Source of the DNA: Antrodiella citrinella | Lineage: Eukaryota; Basidiomycota; Agaricomycetes; Polyporales; Steccherinaceae | Direction of reading: 5' to 3' | DNA: 34,965 bases | Assembly: GCA_004802725.1 (NCBI GenBank) | Contig: SGPM01000291.1 | Coordinates: 1-34,965, forward strand | In this document: positions 1 through 12,033 of the stretch, in pieces | Numbering within the stretch: position 1 is the stretch's first letter | Layout of the letters: each line of letters begins with the position of its first letter | The notes under the pieces: model-generated | Databases searched by the model: none | What the model saw: the letters and a program-made list of their open reading frames with translations, nothing else | Told to the model about the DNA's origin: nothing | Translations under genes and position numbers: made by a program

Positions 1-2916
1 CACAGAAACAGTTATTGCATGAAGGAATTTGCTAGGGTCGTTCTCCAAAAGTCGGTCCACTTTGAGCTCTGCCAGCGGATGCTGTTCCGTACCATCTTCA
101 CGAGGAGTGGGGAAAGGATCCCGTTCGATGCCTGCCAAAGAAGGATACGCAGCGACGACGCGCAGGACCTGGAATGAATCTGGTTCGCAATGCGCGAGTC
201 TCTGCATATTGGCGAACATCGTCTTTCGTAGGCCTGCAGGTTTCTCCAACGCCTACAAATGGTAGTGGATGTGATGAGCAGCCGTACCCTGGCGTAGATA
301 GAAACGCGGTACTTACATCACAGTAATACCTTGGTGTAACACTCCTGATTGCTTTTTTTCGCTCTGAGGGAGAGATTTGCTCGCTGGTCTCGTGAGCTTT
401 CATCTGCATGGCAATCCATACATACTGCTCGTCTTTCAGTCTTGCAAGGACGAAGCAGTCTGGTCCGCACTTCGTATCTGGAAACAAAAAGGGAATGCCA
501 TTCGGGTTCTCGAACCATTTCTGTGTCCTTTTGCTCGCCCCCTTCCCTCGCTGTCGCGCAGCAAGCTGAGGTTGTGTTCTATCATCGTATGGATGCTTCA
601 CGAGTTTGAACGAATCCGAGGCAATATTTGAGCCCTTGTTGCAGGAAACCAAAGCGGCAGTTTGAGAAGCCCATGCGGGCTCTGGACCAATGAACTTGAA
701 GACTTGATTAAGGGGTGTACGATCGTCAAGTGCGGAGGAAAGGTATAGAGGAATAATAGTCTCAAACGCGTATGGACGAGAGCCCTTGTCCCTCATGCGC
801 TCTGCGAGATGGTCCGCGAAGTCTTGATGATGATTTTCTTCCAGCCAATGAGCCAATGCGAGCAAGGGTAGAGGCTCCGCGATGCGCGCCACTTCTGAGT
901 CCTTGAGGACGTACGCGAAAGATGTCTCAACGAGCGAGGGGGGAGCGTCCATGACGAACGGTTCGTCCATGAGGTAATAGCAAATGCAGTTGTAGATGTA
1001 CTGAATGACCTGGTCTTTCTTTGGTAGTGCGTTCAGTCTGTCAAAGTTGAACAGTCTGAACGAAGGGGGCACGACAGGATCCAGAGGTAAGGGGGCAGCC
1101 TCAGCGAATTCCGGAAGGCAGTCTACAGGTGTGTATGATGTCATATGACGCACGTACATATCCAAGGCTTTATGGGGTCTTTTGAAGCCATCGAGCAAGG
1201 CGAGTTCAATGAAAGAGGCTGTGAACCGATAGCTAGGCATATCAAAATGAGCTTTGGGAATGAGAGCGCACACGGATGGAGGTACACATACCGACCAGGT
1301 ACCCATCTGAATAATCGTACGAGCAAATGTGTGCCCTCAGGCGATTTCAAGTAGCTGGCAGGGAAATATTTGCTGATGTATTTTTCCTGGGGGCCAGCAG
1401 CAGAGAAGTCTCCCTTTTGCGTTACAACGACTATGTTCGCGGGTTTGCTTTCGCTAGAATCAATAGCTGTCTCGATAGACCGTTTCGACAGCGCCGTGCC
1501 GGAGATAATGAGTGTAGGATTGAAGGTAGGGACCGCACGAAGTGCTCGGATTATCTGACGAAGGACCGGCCGAGGCTTTGTGTAATCTTGCGACACGAAG
1601 CTATTCTCATAAAGCGCAGCTGCCCTTTGAGCTTCGTCCACTATAACGAATAGTCTATGCTGATTGCTGGCCGACTGTATCGTGTTCTCGATCCAACTGT
1701 GTGTGGTGGTAATTTGGCCGCGCAGGAAGTTGGACGATGCTGGACGGTAGTTGAGTGAGAGGGTCTCAAAAAAGTCTGTGCCGTCGAGGAGATCCGACAC
1801 AGGAGCAATTTGGAGCAAAGTCCACATCCGCTTGCGAGCGCTCTCCGTGATAGTTGCGTGAGGTGGAGAAGAGATCTCTAGGAAAAGCTTCATCACCACC
1901 AGGCGCGCGAGAAGAATCTCATGAATCCTGTGCGTGACCACGGCTTCATTGCTGGCGATGACAGCGGGGTCGATAACCCCGTGATTGTCCGTAGAAGCTA
2001 TCTTGAATCGTCCAGATAATTCAAGCGTGGACAGGACTTCTTGTAGGTCGCGAGACGCGAGACCTTCCGATGTTGCACAAGCAAAGTACAGTCCGTAGTC
2101 GCGACAAAGGCCTTCCAACAGAGTTCGAGTTTTACCGCGACCAGGTGAATCATACAGCATGCTATAAAATTACATGGTCAAATGTATATACACGAGACAC
2201 AGAGAGAACCTGATCGTACCAAGTGGCATGACGGTGAGTAAACACTGCACCCAAGCTGGAATCGAACTGCGAATCCACGCCTAGTTTGTGAAGCAGTAGA
2301 CACGGACGGTTGTTGATCGTAGGGATTTCAAGACTAGCGATGAAATCTGTATGAGTCGAGCCTGAGGTGCTGGCAGGAGTCCATGACGGCAGCTTTTTCT
2401 CGCCGCTGATGACGAGAAGAAGTCTGGCTTTCAAGTCGCTGAGTATGACCTGCGCATCTTTGAGAATCTCTGCATCTGGATTCCGAGGGGTTTTGTTAAC
2501 GTCGTTCAGCGGCGGTACTGTGCGATCCGCGGTCCCGTTCAAGAGAGCTGAAAACATCAGGCATGAGCCACACGACTATGATATAGCACGTGAGACCTAC
2601 GATGGTGCAGCAGACTCTTATAATCTTTCCGATCACGACAGGCCAGAACCATTTGAGAGATATTCCCAGAGCTGTCGTTCGCCGAAATCCATTGAAGGGC
2701 AGCAGTGCGAGTAATGAACTGTGTGGAAATGGATATCTTGAGCTCAGATGTGGCATCGAAAGCATAGTGGAGAATTTGGGCGGCTCGTTCGTGCGCAGTG
2801 GCATTCGGATGCAGCGCTATCCAAACTTCACTAAGGCCATGAACTTGGGCATTGACAGCTTCCATCTCCTCCTCTGTTGGGGGAAAGGCGGATGGCGTGG
2901 TGTGTCCTTCAGCCAT
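1..2916 (-). CDS. Crinkler/RHS-like P-loop NTPase with PD-(D/E)XK nuclease domain (3' end beyond window)
   Basis: Exons 2601-2916, 2220-2547, 1292-2161, 317-1232 and <1-252 join in frame to at least 894 residues with no stop before the window edge. A Walker A-like loop (YDSPGRGKT, residues 218-226) follows a short intron with donor GTACGA, and a Walker B-like VDEAQ sits near residue 390. Towards the C-terminus, GPDCF (Asp763) followed by QMK (Gln781, Lys783) fits the D...QxK core of the nuclease found in fungal CRN proteins. From family knowledge, such proteins pair a STAND/AAA-like NTPase with a restriction-like nuclease and are thought to act in host nuclei or in inter-organism conflict. 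The N-terminal ~100 residues are not recognised; a sequence resembling residues 15-60 recurs at 12.5 kb. The start ATG at 2914-2916 was chosen because family-like sequence follows it directly. A 48-nt in-frame stretch (GTTCAT...CGACAG) in exon 1 could be an optional intron. NTPase-nuclease call firm; biological role inferred. Confidence 0.82.
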
Positions 2917-3626
2917 AGTTGGGGGATTCCTCGCAGTGCGAATAAGATGGTTGCGAAGACGAACGCGATTGTTCAAGGGGAATTGCTGATTATATGATAT
3001 GAGCATGATGGAGACAGGAAGGTTGAAATCGATATCCTCGTGTTTGGAAGGAGCAAAAACTAGACGGTAAAGCTGTTTTGAGCAAGTACTATAGCCTGGA
3101 TGGTCGATACCGGGGACCACGGCTGATGCAGATGTCTGGGTGATTGTCCAAACCAAAAGTTCAAATCAACGGCCACAATGGAGATCGCTCGGGGTCTCGG
3201 ACTTGTCGATAGAGTATACGCAATGTACTAGTACTGTTGCAAAGGTGATCAGTACTTGTCTATCAAGCGGAGAGTCATAGACGGGCCACAGTCTTCAATC
3301 AAATTCGATGCTGTGAATGAGAGGACGTTCAAGTGGAAGGTGTGGACTGCCCGCTCATTCGATGTTTCGAGTTGTACTACTAGCAAGTAAGTACATAAGT
3401 TTCGAACCTGAGGACGACCATGCCACGTGTGTCGTGGCCGATTTGACGCCCACACGTGCTCGACGGCTAGAAACTTTTACGGAACTTCCAGTCAAGTTGT
3501 AATCAATATGATCTTGGCCACCTGTGGTACTCAATCGTTTGAAAACTATCTTTACAAAGCTACTAGTAGTAGATCCATACGGTCATTACACACCCTCGCC
3601 AAAGGAAGGCTCCTGCACCCCTCATA
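2917..3626. other. Intergenic: upstream of the CRN gene and downstream of MFS carrier 1
   Basis: I see no spliceable coding sequence here. Open frames are short and unlike any family. The 5' flank of the CRN gene (about 2917-3200) contains in-frame codons upstream of the chosen ATG (for example an ATG at 3154-3156), so a longer N-terminus cannot be excluded, but those codons look like untranslated sequence. Confidence 0.5.
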
Positions 3627-5769
3627 TCAGAGTGTGTAACGGTACCCGCTCCACTTATCTCCCTTCTCTCGTTTCGCGTCTTCTACGCTCGCAAACTTGC
3701 CGTTCTTCAACAAGTCAGTCCGGTCTTCGTTCACGCCTTCGATGACTTCGTCTCGTTCGCCGCGGTCCCGACGTGCGTTCTCTTGCTTGAGGAATACAAG
3801 CATCAGTATTGAGCAGATGAAGCCAATCCCAATGTACGCCAGCACGATGCCATGCCCAAGTCTGTACCACGGTTTGTCGACGCTTCGGTACTACACAAAC
3901 GTTTATAAGTTGACTCAACCTCGTGGCATGAGAAAGGAAGCGACTTACCACGTTGGAACTGACGGCACCGTTGAGGTTTCCGAAACTGATGACCATGGCA
4001 AGGGTGACACTGCGCTTGTACGATCCCTCCACGTTGTTCGACACCCAAGCGATAGTGTTCGGGATGTTGGGATAGATACCGCAAGCTGCTAGGTACACGC
4101 CGAAATAGGACAGACCAGGAGTACGAGAAGCTATCAGAATGATATATCCGGCAGCACCAATACAGCAATTGAAGCTACGGAAAGACGAGCATAGATTTAG
4201 CCTCGGCATCTCCAAAGATACATGATGCTGTGCTCACATATTCAAATAACCACGCTGTCCGCGACGATCAGCAACAAAGCCAACGACACATGTCATGATC
4301 CCAGCAAGCGCATAGACAGGCACAGTCAGCAGGTTGGCGGGGGTGGCAGTAAAACCAAGCTAAGAATAGTGTTGAGACGATGTCATCATGCGCAGTCGTC
4401 CAAGGTGAGAACTCACCTGGTTGATAATAGTGGGCAGGAACAGCGAGAAGGCATACAAAGGACCATCGGATCCCATGTACAACAACACTTTATCAAAAGG
4501 TCAGGGATATCCACGGAACTCGGAAGTCGGTAGATGAGCTTACTTCCAAGCCATGTCCTCCAGTCCAACAAGCTTTGCCAGATATACCGCAGCTTCAACG
4601 TCTCTCCAGCAGCGCTGAATTGGTCGTCATTCTGGAGCCTCCGAATGACGAAAGTCCGCTCGGCCTCGGTCAGGAACTTAGCAGTGTCAGGGAAATCCTG
4701 GATGATCCAGAAGGACGCGACACCAGCTAACACCGTCAAGAGACCTTCCAGGATGAAAATCCAAGCCCACGCAGGCTTGCCTCCAACACCATCCATGTTC
4801 GAAATGGCCGCCTAGATATGAAAATATCATGAAGCGAATGAGCATTTTACATGCTTTCTTCACGAAGGAAGTACTTACAGACAGTAGACCACCGAAAGCA
4901 CCGGATACAGTTGCGGCTGAGAAGAACACGGCAGCACGGATACCGAACTCCGAGCGTTTGTACCAACTGTGAAAAGTTAACAATCAGGAATGGGTGAGAA
5001 GGCCTTCTTCGTAATAAATCACCATGAGAGATAGTAGTTCACGCCTGGGAAGAGTCCGGCCTCGAAAAGTCCGAGCATCCAACGCAATCCTAGGTGAATG
5101 TCATTGAGCAGACTGGACTCAGTATAGCAAGTTCAGAACATACCTAGAAGGCCACCGTAGTTGTGTACAAGACCTTGCACTGTCTATAGATGACATCAGG
5201 ATGTGGGTCATGAATTTGCGACGTCACCCTTACCATCATAACACCCCATAGAAGCATAAGTAACGACAGCCAGATGGAGGGTCGCAGGCGTTTCAAGAAA
5301 ACGTTGGAAGGAACCTATAGTGGTTATGAGATCAATCCACGATGTTGAGAGAGAGAAAGTCGGGAACATACCTCGAAGAGCGCGTATGAGAAGAAAAAGA
5401 CTGTGAGTGCAATGTTGTATTGCGTGTCAGTGATGTGCAAAGACTGCTCTAAGCCGTACAACTGTGGACTATCAGTATCACTGTGGTCGTTCGAGATTTG
5501 AGGAAACTCGCCTTCGCGTTTCCGATACTCGTACGATCCAAGAAACTTAGCAGGTACAAGAATGACAGCCATGGAACAAGGAAAAGATCGAGTTTGCGCA
5601 TCAGCTTGCGTTCATCGACCCCGCTGACATCGATGTGGGCATTGTACAAGGGGACATCCGATTGCTCCTCGACACCGACGTTAGCCTCTTCCGAGCGTTC
5701 AACGCGCTCCTTCTCGTTGGAAGAATGTGTCGAGGGCGCGTTCGACGAGTTCTTCTCCGTCGCGGACAT
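3627..5769 (-). CDS. MFS transporter, Dal5/Tna1-like anion:cation symporter family (carrier 1)
   Basis: Eleven exons (5512-5769, 5372-5461, 5234-5314, 5144-5183, 5023-5089, 4879-4966, 4544-4811, 4417-4487, 4238-4359, 3949-4174, 3627-3890) give exactly 524 residues, normal for the family. Family signatures are visible: SFLDRTSIGNAK after helix 1, LYGLEQSLHITDTQYNIAL, the central GLFEAGLFPGVNYYLS followed by WYKRSE, and WRTWLG before the second half. The protein ends in YRYTL, close to the FRYTL end of carrier 2. It should be a 12-helix plasma-membrane carrier for an organic anion such as a carboxylate, allantoate or nicotinate; the substrate cannot be read from sequence. The start is the second ATG of its frame, beginning MSATEKNSS, with a TATA-like box about 127 bp upstream. 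Intron 1 must be GC-AG (AAG|GCGAGT), because no GT donor keeps the frame across GNAK|LYGLE. Confidence 0.93.
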
Positions 5770-8009
5770 GATCGTGATGGAGATGGCTTGCACGATGTTC
5801 CGGTACTGGGAAGAGAGAGAACTGAATGGAAGAAGACCTCGGGGAGACAGAGAGGCTTTGGAAAGTCGTCTTGCACCAAGACCACGTCCTGAGATCTTAT
5901 ATATAGGGTGTCATCCTTTGTGAAAATGATCAAGACCGCAAAACGGGGTCCCGAGAGTGTGGGACTCTGCCTCGCCCTGCTGGTCGGCAGCACGATTTGT
6001 TTGGATATGGGAAGACTGTCGCACAGTCGCAGGCTCTTGCAGCGCGTCAGAGCGAGTCGAATGATGAGGCGAAGTCATGTGTGAGCCACAAGCGCGGAGA
6101 AGTTATGTCATTGGCCCCGATGAACCGTTTTTCCACGTGTTGCGGGGATACGATAACGGTCACGAAGCAATTTAAAAAATGATCACAGCTTTGTGGGGAA
6201 CAGTGGGGTCGTCGCTGAGAGACCGGATGTAGAAAACGATTAGGATGGACCCACCACTACGAGCAAAATCCAGTGTCGCCGTACCTGTAGCTGAATGAGA
6301 AGCGCTTAGTGGTGCAAGCAAAGAACGCAATGAAATGCATCTGTCGATTGTTTTCTGTGGTCAATTTTTCCCTACCCTATGTCCAGTGTTTTTGAACGAC
6401 GCTCAGACTGAAACATAAGTTGGGATATTCGACGTCAAGATCGTCAAGAACGATCGAACCGTCGCCGGACCCCAATACTCCAGCAGTTTGCAAATTCGAG
6501 CAATGGACAAACTTGCTCGCGATCCAGACGCGGGCACTGTTTATCGGTACTGAGAAGCCGAAGAGCACAGGTCAGCTGTCCAATGAAGCGTGTACGTCCC
6601 GGTTTTGCCAGTAACATCCAAAGGTACAATCTTCCCCATGCATAACAGCAGATAACTCACATGCACCGCGGAGCAAGGCGATAGAGGACTCGTATGTTGC
6701 TTATAGAGAAACGTATACACACAAGTTTCTCGGGTTTTCGGCGCAGGGGTGGAAGAAACACGGCAAGCACAGCGGCACCATTGCAGCTCCTTGTAAGTAC
6801 TAAGTAGAAGGTGCTTAGTGAGAGTTTGATGAGATAACCGAAGACACTGAGATGTTCCTGGTCAGTGGTCTCCCGATATACTTGAGGTCTTGGGAAATCA
6901 GAAGCTAGCTCAGGCACCGTTCGGTGCCAACGACCTTGAGTTGCTTGAGCTTCGCGAAGCAGTTGTTGACATCCCACTCACTGAGGATTGAGCGCTGAGT
7001 TGCCAGTGTCCATCCGAAGATTTGTCGTTGATTTGTCACAATTCAATTCAATATCTACGCAGACGATCTACGTCGGTGCCGGATCAACTGTCGAGTTGGA
7101 CGGTAGTCGGAACAAAGCTTGTCGAACTCACTGATACTCTGAACAGACACCGAGTTTTCCGTGTCCTCCTCCGTATTCTTTGCAGAGCACGGACAGCAAC
7201 TTTGGTCACAGCCGCACAGCCCAATTTCCGGTCCTGGAGATCATGAATGTCGTTAGCGCGAAGAATCACGAACGCAAACTTGTCCAAAAGACTCGGAGTG
7301 AATCATTATTTCAGACAGCAAAGAACGTACCGGGTTTCCGTTGCGATCGCGAACGCTCCCAGAAGTCCAGCGTGTGTAGTGAGAGAGTTGTGACTTCGAG
7401 GGGGCGACTATGTTCGACTAGGCAGGACTATGGAGGGCGGGGAGGACGAATGCCTCGTCTTCCAAATGGACCGAAGGCATTGCAAATACGATCGACGCGG
7501 ATCGATTGCTCCGGGGCGTCCGGCCTTGAACTTTTCACTACCAAGCACGACCTAGCACGACCTGTGATCATGAAATTGAACGTAGTGTTCAAACGTTCAA
7601 GCTTCAAGTTCAAGCTCAAGCATCATACATACTACTTATGCACCACCTAAAGGCCTATCAACATACGAAAGAAAACGATCGCAGATCAACATACCATTCC
7701 ATTTTACAGCCCAGAGCTTTTTTTGCGCACGCTGGTTGCGAGGTTGGAGAAAACGCGATAATTCGAAACGAAAGTGTTCCAGACCGTCGACGCCGGGACA
7801 TTTGAATCGGCACTTGAAACTGCAGCCACTAACGCGTCACGCACGCGACTATCACGTGGCCCTTGTCACCACGCGTTTGATCAGTCGTCGTCTTTTCTCT
7901 TTGGTCCGTCCTACTCTTGGTCCTACCACTGCTCAGAGAACTACTCGCACTACGCTCTTTTCTTTTGGTTATTTTATCTTGTGGTATCGTGTGTGTTCCA
8001 CAGTGGAAT
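5770..8009. other. Gene-poor region between MFS carrier 1 and the zinc-motif gene
   Basis: This 2.2-kb stretch has no gene model I can support. Open frames at 6377-6568 and 6657-7290 on the minus strand are short, interrupted by stops, and could not be joined through splice sites into a recognisable product; they may be remnants of a decayed gene. A short run of repeated TTCAAG/TTCAA units lies at about 7580-7622. The stretch should contain the promoters of the two flanking divergent genes. Confidence 0.4.
5896..5905 (-). promoter_or_regulatory. TATA-like box upstream of MFS carrier 1
   Basis: TATATATAAG reads towards the carrier gene, about 127 bp before its start codon. Assigned by sequence and position only. 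Confidence 0.45.
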
Positions 8010-10089
8010 ATGAGTGACACTGTTTCTGCGCCAGAGAAGTACGTGTCCAAGTCAGTTCTATGTGATTTGGTATCGGCGTTTCTGATAGAGACGCCTTGTG
8101 GTCTAGATCCCCTGCTGTTAGAGTTACCTACTCTGGAAAGCGGAAGGTACATCGATAGGAATCCAATTTGCACTGGAGCAATGTCGTTCTGAAATCGAGT
8201 TTGTAGCAAAAGAGACGAGAAAGTACGAGCAACGGCGATCAGTGCGTAACACTGTCCTCACGCTATTTCATTCCGCTGAATCGTCTCCTACAGAGACCAA
8301 TCTGGCTCAGATGAGGGCTTAGATGCACCTTCTGAGGTTGAGAACGTATCTGCCACAAGCCCAGCCCCGTCGCATACCTCCTTCAGTGTTCCCCCAGTTC
8401 CGGCTCACGCGCAAGGGAATGTCTCGACCACCCCTGTTCGTCCCCCAGCTTCCCGTTCCTCCATGACGCCCTCCACATCCAGGGTGAAGCCTCTGTCTAT
8501 GGCCAGTGCGGGCCCACACTCTCCGTGAGTCTATGCTAGTTTTATTTGTTGCCTCTCCTTCGCGACCTAACGAGCTTGTACGAACAAAGACATGGTTCTG
8601 TCGATGATGGTGCTTCCGAAGCTGGAACGAGGCCGCGTCAGAGGAAGTCAGAAGCGGATAGGATCCAGTTCTTCAATGACGACCCGAATTGCGCCGATTT
8701 GTCTCCCTACCGCGCCCTCTGCACTAAGTGTCAAAAGGTGATTGTCCTGAGTACGAATCGACGGTATGTTATGAAGAACTGGGCTATTCACCGAAAGTCG
8801 GATTGTGCAATTGTCCCCGACGAAGCGTATGTCTCTTTATATCGATTGTGGGTCAGTCAGTCTATTGACAATACTCGAAATTAGAGGCTTGACCTCCCCG
8901 AAACCTGCTGTCCAATCTTCCGCAGAGGCCAAGGAGATTGCGACCGAGCCGTCTCTGCTCGTGCCCCCTGCCCCTTCCGCATCCTCGGTCAAATTCCCCA
9001 CTGTCGTTGGAAGTGAAACAATCAAGGAAGAAGCTCAGCTCTCAAAACAGGATAAACGCAAGGCTCGGCTTGAAGCGGACCCGCTCGCCGAAACTGTGGA
9101 AGCACACGCGGTATTATGCAGATCTTGCCATCAGTGGATTCAACTGGCCGCGACGACGCGTTACGCGACTGCCAAATGGGTGGATCATCGCGAGTATCAA
9201 TGCCCTGCAAAGGGGAAGCAAGAGTGAGTGTTTTGTATTGAAACCACGGTGTGAGCAGCAGACCTCACACTGGTCGTTGCCCCGTAGACAGCCGTCCGTC
9301 GGGCCATCGGACCCGACGCCGGGACCGACTGACTCAACTTCAGTCGCAGAAACAAAGCAAGAAGAGGACTCCGATGTCGACTCCGACGCCGACAGTGAGT
9401 CCCACGAGGCCGTGTACTCACCGGCGAAGCTCTTGTGCCTGTTGCGTGCCGATCCGCAGCTCGTGTTCTTGCCCGGAGAGGACATTCGGTGTCGATATTG
9501 TTCCAAAGTGTATCCCACCGCAGGGAATTTGCAGGTTGCCTACAATGATTGGCAGCAACATAAGGAAACCTGTCACACGTGCGTTCTGCAAGCTTGATCT
9601 TTCATGAGCCCTTGCTGACTGACCATTTTCCACAGGCCTCGACGTGAGAGCCGGCTGAGCTCCTTCACTTTCTGGCTGCCTAGCTTCCTTTCGCCGTCGG
9701 TGCAAGCAGAAACGTCACCCAACCCTCCAGCTGATACTCCCATCGTTCCGGACAAGGGCGCGTCGCCCCCATCCGGCTGGCTTGCCAATATGTGGCCCTA
9801 CGGCAGGCGCAGCAGCTCAGAATCAAATCTGCCGAACGGAGCCACCCCTTCGTCATCGCGATCTGTATCTGGGCCTTCGAGTTTGACTTCCCGGAAGCGC
9901 GGGAGGGAAGAGGACGAGGAGGGGGAGGCGAAGCAGGTTGGTCGGGTCGTGCGGCCCCGTCGTACGGAGCCTGCGGGGTTGTGGAGGAGGTTGTCGGCGT
10001 CGGTGGTTGGATTGGTCGACGGTGTAAAGGCGGGGTACGCTGCAGCTGCGTCGTCGTCGTCGATGGACGGAGTGGAGAGAATGGGATGA
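8010..10089 (+). CDS. Protein with three BED-like zinc motifs (function unknown)
   Basis: Six exons (8010-8038, 8294-8524, 8590-8826, 8885-9223, 9288-9578, 9636-10089) give 526 residues. Three cysteine-histidine motifs lie in exons 3, 4 and 5: LCTKCQ...NWAIHRKSDC (Cys131, Cys134, His154, Cys159), LCRSCH...KWVDHREYQC and IRCRYCS...DWQQHKETCH. All follow C-x2-C-x19-H-x3/4-C, with Trp three residues before the His. BED fingers use a similar C-x2-C...H-x3-5-H/C pattern, so zinc and perhaps DNA binding are likely, but I do not recognise the family. Stretches between motifs are rich in Ser, Pro and acidic residues; the C-terminus is basic with SRKRGREED and GRVVRPRR, a plausible nuclear signal. The first exon is only 29 nt and followed by a 255-nt intron, so the 5' end is the weakest part. 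The next gene downstream carries the same motif once, suggesting local duplication. Confidence 0.75.
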
Positions 10090-10856
10090 GAGTTCGGACG
10101 CATCTAGTACGTCCTTCTTGTGTTTCATGCTGTATATTCTTGTTCGGGTGGGACGTGGCGCAACGAATCTGAGGCGATTGACGTTATGTATGTCGAGTAT
10201 CTATCGTAATTCTCTGGTGACTTGTCCTGCTTTTGTTCGTTTGGCATGTGGCGTGGTGACTTGGTGGTGGGACGAAGTGGTACTAGTAAGCTGGAATGCA
10301 GGACCGTCACCCACTAGAAGCCAATCATTTTGCTATCAGTCTATTTTATGGTTTCACCTCATGCTAGGCTCGCGTGGACGGTGAAGAAGGCGGGTGATTC
10401 GGAGGTCTTATTGTACTCCGCCGACCCAAGTACGACGTGCATATTCAAATTCCCAATCGCATGTCCTTCCCCTCGACCTCCTGCAGTGCAACGGCCCACA
10501 CGCCCATCGCCATGGCCGCCATCTTGGATGCACATTTTCGGACGACACCTCGATTTACTTCCGCGTTCAGATGTGCTGCCGCGGCCGGCACCGGCGACTG
10601 CCGTGGCGTGCCGGGGTGTGGCTCCGTTCCGCGAAGGTTCTGGAGGTCTCGGAGTATGAAAAGCATCCGCGCGCGGTGGGTTCCGGTGGCGTGGGGCGTA
10701 CCTGCCGATCGTCCCTTCCCTCTCTGACTCCCTCCGCCTCTTCTGCGTGTGGCGCGCAGCCCTTTCTCTTCGTACTTTCACCTTGACCGACTCTCTCCCC
10801 TCCCCCTCACTGTCCCCCGCAACGAAATCCCTTCGAGCTCGACGTTTCACGCGACG
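10090..10856. other. Intergenic between the two zinc-motif genes; pyrimidine-rich promoter of the second
   Basis: No gene is supported. The last 150 bp before 10857 are rich in C and T on the plus strand (runs such as CTCTCCCCTCCCCCTCAC), common upstream of fungal start sites. A long minus-strand open frame (10359-10850) has very high Arg, Gly and Pro and no recognisable motif, so I treat it as a by-product of base composition. Confidence 0.45.
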
Positions 10857-12033
10857 ATGAGGACCAGAAAAGCGTAGGCGCCCCTTTTACGCGAATCCCA
10901 TCTCTATTTACTCACTTTTACTCAAGTAATGGAACAGAAGGGCCACAGGAATCAGAATTAGTGAGTACCAACCTTCATTACCTTCCCACTTCGTTGTCTC
11001 AAATCCCACCTTTCTTTCTTTGTTAGTTCCAACAGAACGAGGACACAGCGCCGTACAGCTCGCCCACCGCGCAAAGGTTAATTAGCCTTTTAACATTCCC
11101 AGTCCGCTTCCGAGTGCTCACAACCTCTTCCCCTGCGCCCGTACAGCAGCCCCAAGAAGAGGGGACCTCAGAACACACGGAACGCGCGCAGCGTGAGGTA
11201 CGTCGCAGGCCAAAGCCCCTTTTCACGCCACTCACCGCACGACACTTGCAGCTCTGCCCCTTCGCACCGTGGAACCCCGGCCGAACGCGCTAGAGAACGC
11301 AAGCTACGCGACGATGCGATGGCGCTTGTCCACAACCCTCAGCTCGTCCAGTGTTATCGGTGCGGCAGTAAGATCAAGCTCTCGCTCAAGAGCTTCTGGG
11401 ACCCCTTCCATTGGATTAAGCATAAAGAGAGGTGTCTGAAAAAGCCAGAGTCTGTGGTGCAGGAGATGAGAGAGTCCAGCGACGTGCGTGCTTAGCCCCT
11501 TTTCTGCCAAGTTAGCGGTTTCTCTGACATTCTTTGAAATGCAGCTGCCCCTGCCTCCTCCGAAATCCCCGACGCCTCCTCCAGCGCCGGTACTGTCTGT
11601 CCCCGCGGTTCCTGTGGCGCCGAAGTCGTCGTGGCCCACCGAAGTCAAAGTATACGTCAAGCGGACGTCCCCGTCGCCCTCGCTGACGCCTCCTCTCGTC
11701 TCGGACGAAGAAGAGGATGAGGAGGAAGACCAGTCGATTGCAGCGGGCCCCAGCCACAGTCCAGAGGTTTTCGTGGCTCCGATCCCGTCGCGTCCTCATC
11801 CATATTCAAACCTTACGGCATCGTACCCCTCGTCTCACGATAACTGTGACAGAGATTACTTGTACCGGTCAAGCCCCCCGACCCAAGGCCAAGCTCCTGC
11901 ACGGAGGGGCACGCTGACCCTGGCACACAAACCTTATTTCGCGCCGGTTTTCTACGAAGAGGATCGCTGCTGCTCTCCACCGCTCACAATGCTAGGGTTC
12001 AAGGAGAGCCGGGTGCGTCTTTCTCGGCATTAA
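10857..12033 (+). CDS. Small proline-rich protein with one BED-like zinc motif (function unknown)
   Basis: Six exons (10857-10873, 10927-10960, 11027-11076, 11147-11197, 11252-11483, 11545-12033) join to 290 residues. The motif VQCYRCG...HWIKHKERC (Cys85, Cys88, His108, Cys112) has the same C-x2-C-x19-H-x3-C spacing and conserved Trp as the three motifs of the upstream gene. Before it is a basic linker (SSPKKRGPQNTRNARS); after it comes PPPKSPTPPPAP, an acidic patch (SDEEEDEEEDQS) and a low-complexity tail. The ATG at 10857 was chosen because only this start keeps the frame through the first two tiny exons (17 and 34 nt); the ATG at 10929 would be out of phase. The acceptor of exon 3 could be 11026 or 11035, a difference of three codons. 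Probably a paralogue of the preceding gene. Confidence 0.7.

Noticed and set aside
2496..2804. Hydrophobic stretch (VCCTIVGLTCYIIVVWLM) suggesting a membrane helix in the CRN protein
   Set aside because: It is in a different frame from the CRN exons, and its core coincides with a good 53-nt intron (GTAGGT...TTTCAG) that joins the flanking coding frames.
6377..7290. Possible gene on the minus strand in the 2.2-kb gap
   Set aside because: Frames are short and interrupted, and splice sites did not join them into a recognisable protein.
10359..10850. 163-codon minus-strand open frame rich in Arg and Gly
   Set aside because: No motif, extreme composition, and it lies in the GC-rich promoter of the zinc-motif gene; most likely chance.
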